Source: VAZQ01 sp963702695 (GTDB taxonomy: Bacteria; Pseudomonadota; Alphaproteobacteria; Rhizobiales; Xanthobacteraceae). From it: a stretch of DNA of 64,000 nucleotides. A program made the translations under genes and the position numbers. The DNA is taken from contig CAVPDS010000017.1 of NCBI GenBank assembly GCA_963702695.1, positions 62,001-126,000 of the forward strand, written 5' to 3'. Positions within the stretch are counted from its first letter, which is position 1, and the number at the start of each line of letters is the position of its first letter. Shown one piece after another: positions 25,698-32,938 of this stretch. The notes below the pieces were generated by a model that did no database searches, was not told the DNA's origin, and saw nothing but the letters and a program-made list of their open reading frames with translations.

Positions 25698-27092
25698 CTA
25701 ACTTTTCTGCGGCGTCGCCATGCCCGCGGCCTTCTTGAGCAGCACCTCCTCGACCTGCTGCACCCAGGGAGCATCTTCGCCGCGCTGCTGGCGCGATTCC
25801 CGGATCAGGCGGAGATTGCGGGCCGTCGTCTCCGCTTGCCACCCTTCCGTGATAGTCGCGAGGCAGCGGCCAAGCTGCCTGGAGGCGCCGGATTGATTGC
25901 GGGCCAGAACGTCAAGTTCGAGCAGCGTCGCGAAATCCCAGTAGTCGCCACTCTTCTTCGCCTTCTGCGCGGCTGCATAGCGCACGACCGGCAGCATTTC
26001 CGCCTGCCGCGGGTCGGGCTCATCCTGCATCTCCATCAGTGTGACTGTATTCACGCCCGGAAAGGCGTCACGCCAATCCGCCTGAAAGCCGGCAAGATAG
26101 TTCTCGATCGCGCACTCAAGCAGATAGCTCTGTTCGAGGCTGTTCGCCTTTTTGGCCGCATCCCAGCGGTCCTTGTAGACGCGGCCGAGCAGGCCATTGG
26201 TCTCGCTCGATGGTCCGAACTCGGCGATGACCTTCTTGAGCACGTCCTCCGCCTCGTCCTGACGCCCCTCGCGGTTGAGCGCAAAGCCGTATTGCTCACG
26301 GATCATCTTCGAGCGCTGCAGCGGCTCCGGCATGCGCTTATAGAGCGCGATCATGGCGTCGTGCGCCTTCACGGCGCGATAGGACAGGAACATGTCGATG
26401 ATGACGCCCATCTCGACTTCATTGAGGTTATAAAGTTTTGGGTCAGCCTCGATCGCCTTGACGGCATCCGGCTGCGCCGACTTGCGGGCGGCGGCGAGGC
26501 GTTCCTTGATGCTGGTCGAATAGACCGCATTTTCGCGGAAAACATCGGTCTTGCTGTGATCGAGCGTGTCGTTGCGCGGCAGCCCCGTGACGAGCTGGAA
26601 CACCGGGCTGTCGTCATGCGGCCGCTCGCGCGCCTCGCTCAAGATTGCGGCCACCGCGTCGATCGTCGTTTGCTCCTCGGTGGGTTCGCCTTTGTCGTTG
26701 GTGCGATAGGGAATGCAGCGCAACATGGCGATGTCGAACGGCAGCGTGGCGCCTTGGGCAAACAGCACGACGGTGGCGCGCGGACGCATCGCATGCCGGA
26801 TGCCGAGCTCGTAAAAGACATTGGGGTTCGCGCCGGTGATATCGGCGACCGCGTAAGGGCACAGCATCAGCCGCTCGAACATCGGCTTGTGGATGGCGCC
26901 GCCGATCCGTTCCTCGTCGGCGCGCAGGGGATCGAGCCCCGCCTTGCTCACGGCCGGGGAAATGATCTTTTCGTAGACCGCGTCGAAGTCGGTCGGCCGG
27001 CCGAGAATGTCGGTCTTGATACCGAATGGCATCAAGACGAAACACAGCGGATTTTCTCGCGCTCTTCTGGCATTCCGTGGAGTTCCTGGCAT
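25698..27092 (-). CDS. Deoxyribosyltransferase/TIR-like domain fused to TRAFs-binding (ASK1-type) TPR region
   Basis: 464 residues, soluble. Residues about 15-130 form a nucleoside-deoxyribosyltransferase/TIR-like Rossmann domain: LCFVLMPFG, PAVSKAGLDPLRADE, then CPYAVADITGANPNVFYELG with Asp84, Asn91 and Glu95 placed like the catalytic positions of that superfamily. Residues about 200-430 are helical repeats matching the MAP3K TRAFs-binding (DUF4071) pattern: LSYRAVKAHDAMIALYKRMP, NREGRQDEAEDVLKKVIAEF, TNGLLGRVYKDRWD. In animals the same pair of domains precedes the ASK1 kinase domain. The ATG at 27092 is preferred because the longer frame runs into the divergent CMD gene. No kinase or effector is adjacent. 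Confidence 0.75.
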   Translation of the reverse strand: MPGTPRNARRARENPLCFVLMPFGIKTDILGRPTDFDAVYEKIISPAVSKAGLDPLRADEERIGGAIHKPMFERLMLCPYAVADITGANPNVFYELGIRHAMRPRATVVLFAQGATLPFDIAMLRCIPYRTNDKGEPTEEQTTIDAVAAILSEARERPHDDSPVFQLVTGLPRNDTLDHSKTDVFRENAVYSTSIKERLAAARKSAQPDAVKAIEADPKLYNLNEVEMGVIIDMFLSYRAVKAHDAMIALYKRMPEPLQRSKMIREQYGFALNREGRQDEAEDVLKKVIAEFGPSSETNGLLGRVYKDRWDAAKKANSLEQSYLLECAIENYLAGFQADWRDAFPGVNTVTLMEMQDEPDPRQAEMLPVVRYAAAQKAKKSGDYWDFATLLELDVLARNQSGASRQLGRCLATITEGWQAETTARNLRLIRESRQQRGEDAPWVQQVEEVLLKKAAGMATPQKS

Positions 27093-27144
27093 GGGAATAG
27101 CTGCTAGATATACGACATCTGCCGCCGCAAGCCGAGGACGCTCC

Positions 27145-27729
27145 ATGCCCGCCAAGAAGATTTCCCCACCGCGCCTGCCGGTGCTCGCCGAGGACAAGCT
27201 CACGCCCGCCCAGCGCGCACTGATGGATTCGATCCGCTCGGGCCCGCGCGGCGGCGGCACGCAGGTGCGCGGGCCATTCGCGGTTTATCTCCATGCGCCG
27301 GTCTACGGTGAGTTGGTGCAGAAGCTTGGTGGGCATTGCCGGTTCAACACAACGGTGCCGCCCCGGCTGTCGGAATTCGCGATCCTGGTGACCGCCAAGA
27401 TCTGGCGCGCCCAATACGAATGGCACGCCCATGCCGTTCACGCCGAGCGCGCGGGCGTCAAGCCGCAGACAATTCGCGACCTTAAGGCTGGACGCGAGCC
27501 GAAGTCGGCGCCCAAGGACGAGCGCGCGATCTACGATTTCATCAAGGAGCTTTATAGCTCCAAGCGTGTCAGCGACCGCAACTACAAACGCGTGCAAGCG
27601 CTGCTCGGCGACGCCGGAATAGTCGAGTTCGTCGGAATTCTCGGCTACTACGTCCTGGTCGCCATGACGCTCGACGTGTTCCAGATGTCGGTGCCTGAGG
27701 GCGAGCCGTTGCCGTTCCGGGAGCGCTGA
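27145..27729 (+). CDS. Carboxymuconolactone decarboxylase family protein
   Basis: 194 residues. The AhpD/CMD helical core is seen in RGPFAVYLHAPVYGELVQKLG, LSEFAILVTAKIWRAQYEWHAHAVHAERAGV and VEFVGILGYYVLVAMTLDVF. The CxxC pair of AhpD-type peroxidase partners is absent; the conserved region has YEWHAH, as in gamma-carboxymuconolactone decarboxylase-like members without thiol chemistry. The gene starts 52 bases from the start of the divergent ASK1-like gene, so they share a promoter region. The start at ATG 27145 has GAGGACGC upstream. The substrate is unknown. Confidence 0.85.
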   Translation: MPAKKISPPRLPVLAEDKLTPAQRALMDSIRSGPRGGGTQVRGPFAVYLHAPVYGELVQKLGGHCRFNTTVPPRLSEFAILVTAKIWRAQYEWHAHAVHAERAGVKPQTIRDLKAGREPKSAPKDERAIYDFIKELYSSKRVSDRNYKRVQALLGDAGIVEFVGILGYYVLVAMTLDVFQMSVPEGEPLPFRER

Positions 27730-27743
27730 CCGGCTGGCTCAGA

Positions 27744-28682
27744 TCAGGCCACCCGATCCATCGACGACGCCGAAGCGGACGTTGCGGCGGTATCGTCGCC
27801 CGCAGCCGGAGACTTCGGCCGCGGCGTGCTCGCACGCTGGCGCAGGAGATTGAGGAAGCGTTCGCCGGGCATCGGTGGTGCGATCAGCGCCCCCTGCCCA
27901 AAGTCGCACCCCATCACCACCAGCGCCTGCAGGTCGGCCTGCGATTTGACCCCCTCCGCCACCGCAGCGCTCCCGAAGCGGTGCGCAAGATCGATCGCCG
28001 TCTGGCAGATGGCAGCGTTGGTCGGATCGGTGGCGCAGTTCTTGACGAAGCTGTGATCGAGCTTGATCTCCGCAAACGGCAGCTCACGCAGGCTCGAAAG
28101 CGAGGAATAGCCCGCGCCGAAGTCGTCGATCGAGATCTTGATCCCGCTCACCCGCAGTTGGTTCGCGATCTCACGCGCGAGGTGGATATCGCGCACGATC
28201 TGGTCCTCCGCCACTTCGAGGATGATGCCGGGCCAGCGATCGGATCTGGGGCGATGTTCCTCAACCAGCGCGGGGATCGGCAGCTTCAGCAGCACGTTGA
28301 CCGGGAGGTTGATGGCAAGATGAAGGTTGAACCCCGCATCATCGAACACCGACCAGTTCTGTAATGTGCTGATCAAGGCGTGCTCGGTCAGCCGTTCGAT
28401 GCCGCCCTCGCTGATCCCGGGCAGGAACTGGCTCGGCAGCAACACGCCCTGCGTCGGATGATTGACCCGCGCCAGCGCCTCGGCGCCGGCGAGGCATTTG
28501 CGCTTCAAGTCGATTTTCGGCTGATACCAGATTTCGAACCAGCCCATGATGAGGGCTTCGTCGATTTCGATCGGGGGCCGATGCCCGGCCATGGAATCGA
28601 GGAGAGGCTGGCGTTCATTGTCGCTGAGTTCTTCGATGGGTCCCCAGCGCCGTGGCTGGTCCCCCGTATCGTTTGGGGCCAT
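27744..28682 (-). CDS. EAL-domain cyclic-di-GMP phosphodiesterase
   Basis: 312 residues. The EAL domain spans about residues 37-280 and keeps the expected signature residues: AGAEALARVNHP (EAL), AINLPVNVL, IILEVAEDQ, IDDFGAGYSSLSSLRELPF, IKLDHSFVK, AVAEGVKSQADL and GCDFGQGALI. It is therefore probably an active c-di-GMP hydrolase. There is no GGDEF, PAS or receiver domain; the 36-residue N-terminus and the Ser/Ala-rich C-terminus look disordered. It is convergent with the CMD gene, 14 bases apart. The AT-richer stretch 28690-28780 upstream probably carries its promoter. Confidence 0.92.
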   Translation of the reverse strand: MAPNDTGDQPRRWGPIEELSDNERQPLLDSMAGHRPPIEIDEALIMGWFEIWYQPKIDLKRKCLAGAEALARVNHPTQGVLLPSQFLPGISEGGIERLTEHALISTLQNWSVFDDAGFNLHLAINLPVNVLLKLPIPALVEEHRPRSDRWPGIILEVAEDQIVRDIHLAREIANQLRVSGIKISIDDFGAGYSSLSSLRELPFAEIKLDHSFVKNCATDPTNAAICQTAIDLAHRFGSAAVAEGVKSQADLQALVVMGCDFGQGALIAPPMPGERFLNLLRQRASTPRPKSPAAGDDTAATSASASSMDRVA

Positions 28683-28826
28683 GGGAGTTCTCGCGCAGGT
28701 TGTCCCCGTTCTATAGCGGAACTATCTTAACCATTGGTGTGGAAGGGAAAATTTTAACTTATTGTTTACGAAACCGGCCGCCGCCGAGGTGACGGCCGAA
28801 ATGACAAATGCCGAAGTGATGCTGTC

Positions 28827-29041
28827 TAGGAAGTAATTGCGGTGAACCGCGCCGGCGACCGTAGCCCGCATGAGCGCAGCGACATGCGGGTTGTCAAAAC
28901 AGGCTCAGACTTCAAAGCAGGTTCAACCCCGGATATCGCTTCGCTCATCCGGGCTACAGCCGATCCGGGCTACTTGCCATGTCAGGCAGGGGCTATTGCC
29001 GGAGGATTGGGCGGGCGACGTGAGGGAGTTAGGAAGTAATT
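28827..29041. repeat. Paired palindromic repeats bounded by a 12-base direct repeat
   Basis: TAGGAAGTAATT occurs at 28827-28838 and again at 29030-29041, enclosing 191 bases. Inside are two related 30-base palindromic units in opposite orientation, 28861-28890 and 28928-28957. Each has the form GTAGCCCG...CGGG with the half-sites CCCGCATG/CATGCGGG in the first and CCCGGAT/ATCCGGG in the second. An extra partial unit (ATCCGGGCTAC) follows at about 28963-28973. The pairing of inverted palindromes resembles REP doublets (REPINs), and the flanking direct repeat looks like a possible insertion footprint. Confidence 0.75.
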
Positions 29042-29095
29042 TGAGCTAGTACCTGGAATCATTGAAACATGATCCACCGGACATCATGGGCCGCG

Positions 29096-29205
29096 CGTCG
29101 TCCCCGCGAAAGCGGGGACCCAAACGCCGTGACCTCGCGAATTTGCGCCGGTGGTGCGAATCTCCACTTCGGAGGGTATGGGTCCCCGCTTTCGCGGGGA
29201 CGACG
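29096..29205. repeat. Perfect 27-base inverted repeat of hairpin units
   Basis: 29096-29122 and 29179-29205 are exact reverse complements of one another. Each arm is itself a hairpin: TCCCCGC, a GAAA loop, then GCGGGGA. The 56-base centre is not repetitive. Such GGGGACCC-type palindromes are frequent in intergenic regions of Bradyrhizobium-like genomes; transcribed, either arm would fold into a very stable GNRA-loop stem. It lies downstream of the minus-strand PCuAC gene. Confidence 0.85.
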
Positions 29206-29269
29206 CAAGAGATGGCCCGCCGGTGCTTTGCGAGTCAGCTTTGATTGAAAGTCGGTACTGGGAAGGCGT

Positions 29270-29764
29270 CTATTTGCCGGGCATTTGCATCGGCATCGCA
29301 CCGATGGGCAACACCGCAAACTCGATATTGAGCGTCCCTGCCTTCTCGAAGACCAGCGTCCCTTTGACGTGCTCCCCTTGCTGGAGCTGCTGCTGCAGGC
29401 CCATCACCATGACGTGGTAACCGCTCGTCTTGAGCTCGACAGTAGCTCCCGGCTTGATCTCGAGCCCACCTTCAACTGGGCGCATTTTGACGACGCCCTC
29501 CTCCTCGATCATCTGGTGAACCTGGAACTGATTTGCGCCGACCATTGAGCCGCCGATGAGACGGTCGGGAGTGGTGCCCTTGTTGGTGATAGTCATGTAC
29601 GCGCCCGCGACGTGGGACCCTTTGGGCGTGGCACGCGTCCAAGGCGTTCCAACCTCGATCTTTGCGATGGTATAAGTCTCAGCCGCCGCACCGCCCGGCA
29701 AAACCACCAGCGCCGCAGCGCCTACGGCCGCTACTATCGATAGCCGTGAGAATTTGAGGTTCAT
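29270..29764 (-). CDS. PCuAC-type periplasmic copper chaperone
   Basis: 164 residues. A signal peptide is present (LSIVAAVGAAALVVLPGGAA). The mature PCuAC domain includes GTPWTRATPKGSHVAGAYMTI and the copper-binding set H(M)x10MxnHxM: VHQMIEEEGVVKMRPV followed by GYHVMVMGLQQQL. PCuAC delivers Cu(I) to the CuA/CuB sites of cytochrome oxidase in the periplasm. The C-terminal PIGAMPMQMPGK adds Met residues that could also bind copper. No SCO or oxidase gene is adjacent. Start at ATG 29764 (MNLKFSRLSIV). Confidence 0.92.
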   Translation of the reverse strand: MNLKFSRLSIVAAVGAAALVVLPGGAAAETYTIAKIEVGTPWTRATPKGSHVAGAYMTITNKGTTPDRLIGGSMVGANQFQVHQMIEEEGVVKMRPVEGGLEIKPGATVELKTSGYHVMVMGLQQQLQQGEHVKGTLVFEKAGTLNIEFAVLPIGAMPMQMPGK

Positions 29765-30053
29765 GGCTTGCTTTTAAGCATTGCGAAGCGGCGCGTCCAC
29801 CTCACCTTGGTATGGAGTACCGACAGTTCCGGCCCTCCCCCTAGTCGCAGAGCAGGGCAGGGTTGCAGATTTGACGTAGCTGCCAAGCCTATGAAAACTT
29901 GAGCTTATCGAGCATTTCCGATGACGGCAGCTCCAATTGGCGCACCCGGTGGACCACCGTGACCCGGCGCTGTCACGCGAACTTTGTGAACGCGCCCTGG
30001 CGGGCGTGCTATCCTGCGCGCGCAGGCTTCTGGGGCGGAAGCCGCAACTATCA

Positions 30054-30407
30054 ATGGACGAGCGTGATGTGACGTCTGCTCCCTTACCGACGCCGGACGA
30101 CGAGCATCGTGTCATTCCATTTCGCCGCCGCGGCGCGATGTCGCGTGGCCCATGGAACTGGGGCCGGCAAGAATTGGAAGGCCAGTCGCCGGTTGACGAC
30201 CTGGGGAAATACGAGCGGATCGCCGACGGCGATGACGATTACCGCCATCGCATGCTGATGAACGTGCTTGCCGTGATGGTGACCATCGTTCTGATGGTCG
30301 TGGGAGGCTGGCTGGCCTCGACCATCGCGGAGATGCGGAAGAACCAGGACTGTTACTTGTCGGGTCGGCGTAACTGCTCGCCGATTGAGTTGCGCCAGAC
30401 TGAATAG
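30054..30407 (+). CDS. Single-span membrane protein of unknown function
   Basis: 117 residues. A charged cytoplasmic N-terminal part (VIPFRRRGAMSRGPWNWGRQ and DDLGKYERIADGDDDYRHRM) is followed by one hydrophobic helix (VLAVMVTIVLMVVGGWLAS) at about residues 71-89 and a short C-terminus with a Cys pair (NQDCYLSGRRNC) that could form a disulfide in the periplasm. The ATG at 30054 is chosen because the upstream frame lacks a protein-like composition. The PhnD-like gene starts 40 bases later on the same strand. No family is recognised; it looks like a conserved Rhizobiales protein. Confidence 0.7.
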   Translation: MDERDVTSAPLPTPDDEHRVIPFRRRGAMSRGPWNWGRQELEGQSPVDDLGKYERIADGDDDYRHRMLMNVLAVMVTIVLMVVGGWLASTIAEMRKNQDCYLSGRRNCSPIELRQTE

Positions 30408-30447
30408 GGGTCGTCCGCGACAGTCGCGCCGTTTGGGGGAAGTGGCG

Positions 30448-31497
30448 ATGACGAAGTGGGGTTATGACTTGGCCGGTGCAGCGCTGGTCGCCTGCATCGG
30501 GCTCATGCTCGCCGGCGGCAGGTCCGCAGCCCACGCCGATGACTGCACAAACCGCGGTCAGCTCGACCTGCTCTATTGCGATGATGACGGCGACCTCGTT
30601 GCCGATACGCCGACCGATCCCCGCAAGTGGAAGGATCCGGCGACACTCGTCTTCACCTATACGCCGGTCGAAGATCCGGTCCTCTATCAATACGCCTTCC
30701 GGCCGTTCACCGAATACCTCGGCCGCTGCACTCGCAAGCGCGTGGTCTATTACCCGGCGCCGTCGAATTCGGCAGAGATCGAAGCGATGCGGTCGGGGCG
30801 CCTGCACGTCGCCGGCTTCTCGACCGGTCCGACCGGATTTGCCGTCAACCTCGCTGGGGCGGTGCCTTTCGCCGCCAAGGGCAACGACAAGGGTGTGCAG
30901 GGCTATCAGTTGATCGCAATCGTGCGTAAGGACAGTCCGTTCCAGAAGCTTTCCGACCTCAAGGGCGCACGGGTCGCGCATACCTCGGCATCCTCCAACT
31001 CCGGCAATCTTGCCCCCCGGGTGCTCTTTCCGCCGCAAGGATTGAGGCCCGACGAGGACTACCAGCCGCAGATGTCGGGCGGCCATGACAAGTCCACTTT
31101 GGGCGTGGCGGCAGGCGATTACGACATGGCGCCGGTCGCCTCGGATGTATTCGATCGCATGGCGGCGCGCGGAACTGTCAATCGCGACGATTTCCGCATC
31201 CTCTACAGGAGCCCGGTCTTTCCGACCTCGTCGTTCGCCTATGCCTACGACCTCGCGCCCGAACTCGCCACGAAAATCCGGGAGTGCTTCTACGCCTTCC
31301 GTTTCACGGATGCGATGATTGAAGAATTCAATCGCGATGATCGCTTCGTGCCGATCACCTACAAAGAGACCTGGGCGGTCGTACGCGAGATCGCGGAGAA
31401 GACCGGCACGGCCTACACGCCGGCGAACTACGAAGAGGAAGCTCGACGCGAAGCTGAAGAACGAGCCGAAAAACAACGCCAGCAAGCGCCGAAGTGA
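30448..31497 (+). CDS. PhnD-like phosphate/phosphonate-type solute-binding protein
   Basis: 349 residues. A signal peptide (GAALVACIGLMLAGGRSAAHA) is followed by a type-2 binding-protein fold of the PhnD family: YQYAFRPFTEYLGRCTRKRV, NSAEIEAMRSGRLHVAGFST, LSDLKGARVAHTSASSNSGN and GGHDKSTLGVAAGDYDMAPV. The last two are the anion-binding Ser/Thr segments of the family. An Asp/Cys-rich insertion after the signal (DDCTNRGQLDLLYCDDDGD) and a Lys/Glu/Arg-rich C-terminal tail are unusual. The start at ATG 30448 follows GGGGGAAG. phnC and phnE are not present, so the partner transporter is elsewhere or absent. Confidence 0.88.
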   Translation: MTKWGYDLAGAALVACIGLMLAGGRSAAHADDCTNRGQLDLLYCDDDGDLVADTPTDPRKWKDPATLVFTYTPVEDPVLYQYAFRPFTEYLGRCTRKRVVYYPAPSNSAEIEAMRSGRLHVAGFSTGPTGFAVNLAGAVPFAAKGNDKGVQGYQLIAIVRKDSPFQKLSDLKGARVAHTSASSNSGNLAPRVLFPPQGLRPDEDYQPQMSGGHDKSTLGVAAGDYDMAPVASDVFDRMAARGTVNRDDFRILYRSPVFPTSSFAYAYDLAPELATKIRECFYAFRFTDAMIEEFNRDDRFVPITYKETWAVVREIAEKTGTAYTPANYEEEARREAEERAEKQRQQAPK

Positions 31498-31515
31498 TAA
31501 TGCCCGGACAAACGC

Positions 31516-31554
31516 AAACGTGGAGGGCCGTGCTCAGCACGGCCTTCCACGTTT
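31516..31554. terminator. Bidirectional intrinsic terminator hairpin
   Basis: An 18-base-pair stem with a single G:T wobble and a three-base TCA loop (arms 31516-31533 and 31537-31554). It lies between the convergent phnD-like and rlpA-like genes. AAA precedes it and TTTGTT follows it, giving weak U-runs on both strands. Confidence 0.85.
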
Positions 31555-31575
31555 GTTGCGCTGTTTGATTTTAGA

Positions 31576-31926
31576 TCAGCCTCCGGGCTGAATGGTGACG
31601 GGCGCTAAGCCGGAAAAGCCCAGTGCGCGCGCCCCTGCCGGGGTGACATCGATGATCCGCCCACGGACGAACGGACCGCGATCATTGATCGTAACAACAA
31701 CCGACCGGCCATTCTTTTTGTTCGTCACTCTGACTTTGGTGCCGAACGGCAGTGAACGATGCGCGGCCGTCAATGCACCCGGATTGAGGTGCTGGCCGCT
31801 CGCGGTCTTGCTGCCGCTTTCGACGGAATAGACCGAAGCTACGCCGCTCTGGGCGCTGGCATCGGTAACATTGAGGAGAGGTAGGCAGACGAAGGCAACC
31901 AAAAAGCTGAGGTTGAGTTTTTTCAC
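31576..31926 (-). CDS. rlpA: RlpA-like septal ring lytic transglycosylase family protein
   Basis: 116 residues. A signal peptide (VKKLNLSFLVAFVCLPLLN) is followed by a double-psi beta-barrel: SGVASVYSVESGSKTASGQH, LTAAHRSLPFGTKVRVTN, SVVVTINDRGPFVRGRIIDV and ARALGFSGLAPVTIQ. The catalytic-type Asp in NDRGPF and the His in AAHRSLPFGT are present. It is the short form without a SPOR domain. The GTG at 31926 is favoured by AGGGGA seven bases upstream, which gives the signal peptide at the N-terminus; an ATG 29 codons upstream would hide it. Confidence 0.88.
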   Translation of the reverse strand: MKKLNLSFLVAFVCLPLLNVTDASAQSGVASVYSVESGSKTASGQHLNPGALTAAHRSLPFGTKVRVTNKKNGRSVVVTINDRGPFVRGRIIDVTPAGARALGFSGLAPVTIQPGG

Positions 31927-32129
31927 TACAAGATCCCCTGTTGATGACGTGACCGTTGGACTGTCACGTTCCGTTGTGGAGAAGGGCCGCATGCTGTTGC
32001 AATGCGGCGACATGAGGGCGTTGTTTTGCCCCGCACGGCCCTCTGCTCTCCAATGCAGTAAAAATGCACCTCCTTTGAACTACACGTTTTGTGTCGTTCG
32101 ATTACACCACTCGTAAGGTCCCGAAAGGT

Positions 32130-32167
32130 TAAAAAAGTTCCGGGACCCGGATGATCCGAGTCCCGGA
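32130..32167 (-). terminator. Intrinsic terminator of the GlcG/HbpS-like gene
   Basis: Reading the minus strand, a GC-rich stem (TCCGGGAC pairing with GTCCCGGA at 32139-32146 and 32160-32167, extended by CGGA/TCCG inside) is followed by six consecutive T residues (A run at 32131-32136 on the + strand). It lies about 60 bases downstream of the stop at 32227. Confidence 0.88.
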
Positions 32168-32226
32168 GGAATGCGAGAGCGTCCAAGTTAATGTGAGCGG
32201 GCGCGTCCCGCCCGGCTCGAATTAAC

Positions 32227-32721
32227 TTACTTCAGTTGATCCTTCACCGAGTCGACGCCCGCCTGCGCGCAGCCCTGGTCGCCGGCCTGGTTGTTTCCAC
32301 TCACGCCGACCGCACCAATCGTATCGTTGCCGACGTTGATCGGAACGCCGCCACCGAGCGCGATGACATCATGCAACTCGCGCTGGCCGGCCGCCTCCTT
32401 GCCGGGCTCGGTGGAGGCCGTCCATTCGAGCGTGCCGCGGCGGAACGTGCGCGCCGTGTAGGCCTTGCGCCGCGCCAGTTCCAGGCTGTGCGGGCTCGGG
32501 TTATCGGAGGCGATGAAGATGCGCACCCGGCCGGCGCGGTCGACCACCGCAACTGAGATCGGTACGTTGCGCTTTGCGCATGCATCGATTGCGCCCTGCG
32601 CGATCGCAAGACCGAGTTTCCATGTAATGTCGCGTTGCATCTGCACCTGGGCATTTGCCGTGCCGGGCAGAATGCAGGCCGCGATGACACCGATAGCTAA
32701 ACCAGAACGCATCAACATCAT
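32227..32721 (-). CDS. Secreted GlcG/HbpS-family (DUF336) protein, copy A
   Basis: 164 residues. A signal peptide (GLAIGVIAACILPGTANAQ) is followed by the GlcG/HbpS fold: AIAQGAIDACAKRNVPISVAV, VDRAGRVRIFIASDNPSPHS, ARRKAYTARTFRR and NDTIGAVGVSGNNQAGDQGC. Family members bind haem (HbpS) or accompany glycolate oxidase (GlcG). Two cysteines near the C-terminus (QGCAQAG) may pair with that in DACAKRN. The ATG at 32721 follows GGGAGGA. A paralogue lies upstream at 32939 in the same orientation, with a palindromic repeat between them. Confidence 0.87.
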   Translation of the reverse strand: MMLMRSGLAIGVIAACILPGTANAQVQMQRDITWKLGLAIAQGAIDACAKRNVPISVAVVDRAGRVRIFIASDNPSPHSLELARRKAYTARTFRRGTLEWTASTEPGKEAAGQRELHDVIALGGGVPINVGNDTIGAVGVSGNNQAGDQGCAQAGVDSVKDQLK

Positions 32722-32822
32722 TAGTCCTCCCTAGGTTGATTCCGGTTGGTCACGTGGTTCGGCTGCCGCAGTGGACGGCAGCCGCCGACAACTCAAAGTA
32801 TCAAGACAAGTGGTGCGGGCTT

Positions 32823-32911
32823 CGTCATTGCCGGGCTTGTCCTGGCGATGACGATGGAGCGCTCCGCCGCACCTCTTCATTCGAATGGCCGGGACAAGCC
32901 CGGCCACGACG
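32823..32911. repeat. Imperfect inverted repeat of GCCGGGCTTGTCC type
   Basis: Two 27-base arms, 32823-32849 and 32885-32911, are reverse complements with about four mismatches. Both contain the core GCCGGGCTTGTCC or its complement. It lies between the two GlcG/HbpS-like genes and is an intergenic REP-like element of a different sequence class from those at 28.8-29.2 kb. Confidence 0.7.
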
Positions 32912-32938
32912 CCACGCGGTGAGTCATCACCGATGCTG

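Larger units (their letters stand above)
28683..29269. other. 587-base repeat-rich spacer
   Basis: No supported gene lies between the EAL and PCuAC genes. The part next to the EAL gene (about 28690-28780) is AT-rich and may hold its promoter. The rest consists of the palindromic and inverted repeats listed separately (28827-29041 and 29096-29205). Confidence 0.7.

Noticed and set aside
23980..25842. 620-codon minus-strand frame opposite the EutA-like gene
   Set aside because: Arg/Asp/Gln-rich shadow with no recognisable domain; the + strand frame has clear ATPase motifs.
28842..29039. Small open frame across the palindromic repeats
   Set aside because: It is entirely made of repeat sequence and has no start signals.
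28827..29205. CRISPR array
   Set aside because: Repeats are palindromic, few, in inverted orientation and irregularly spaced, and there are no cas genes.
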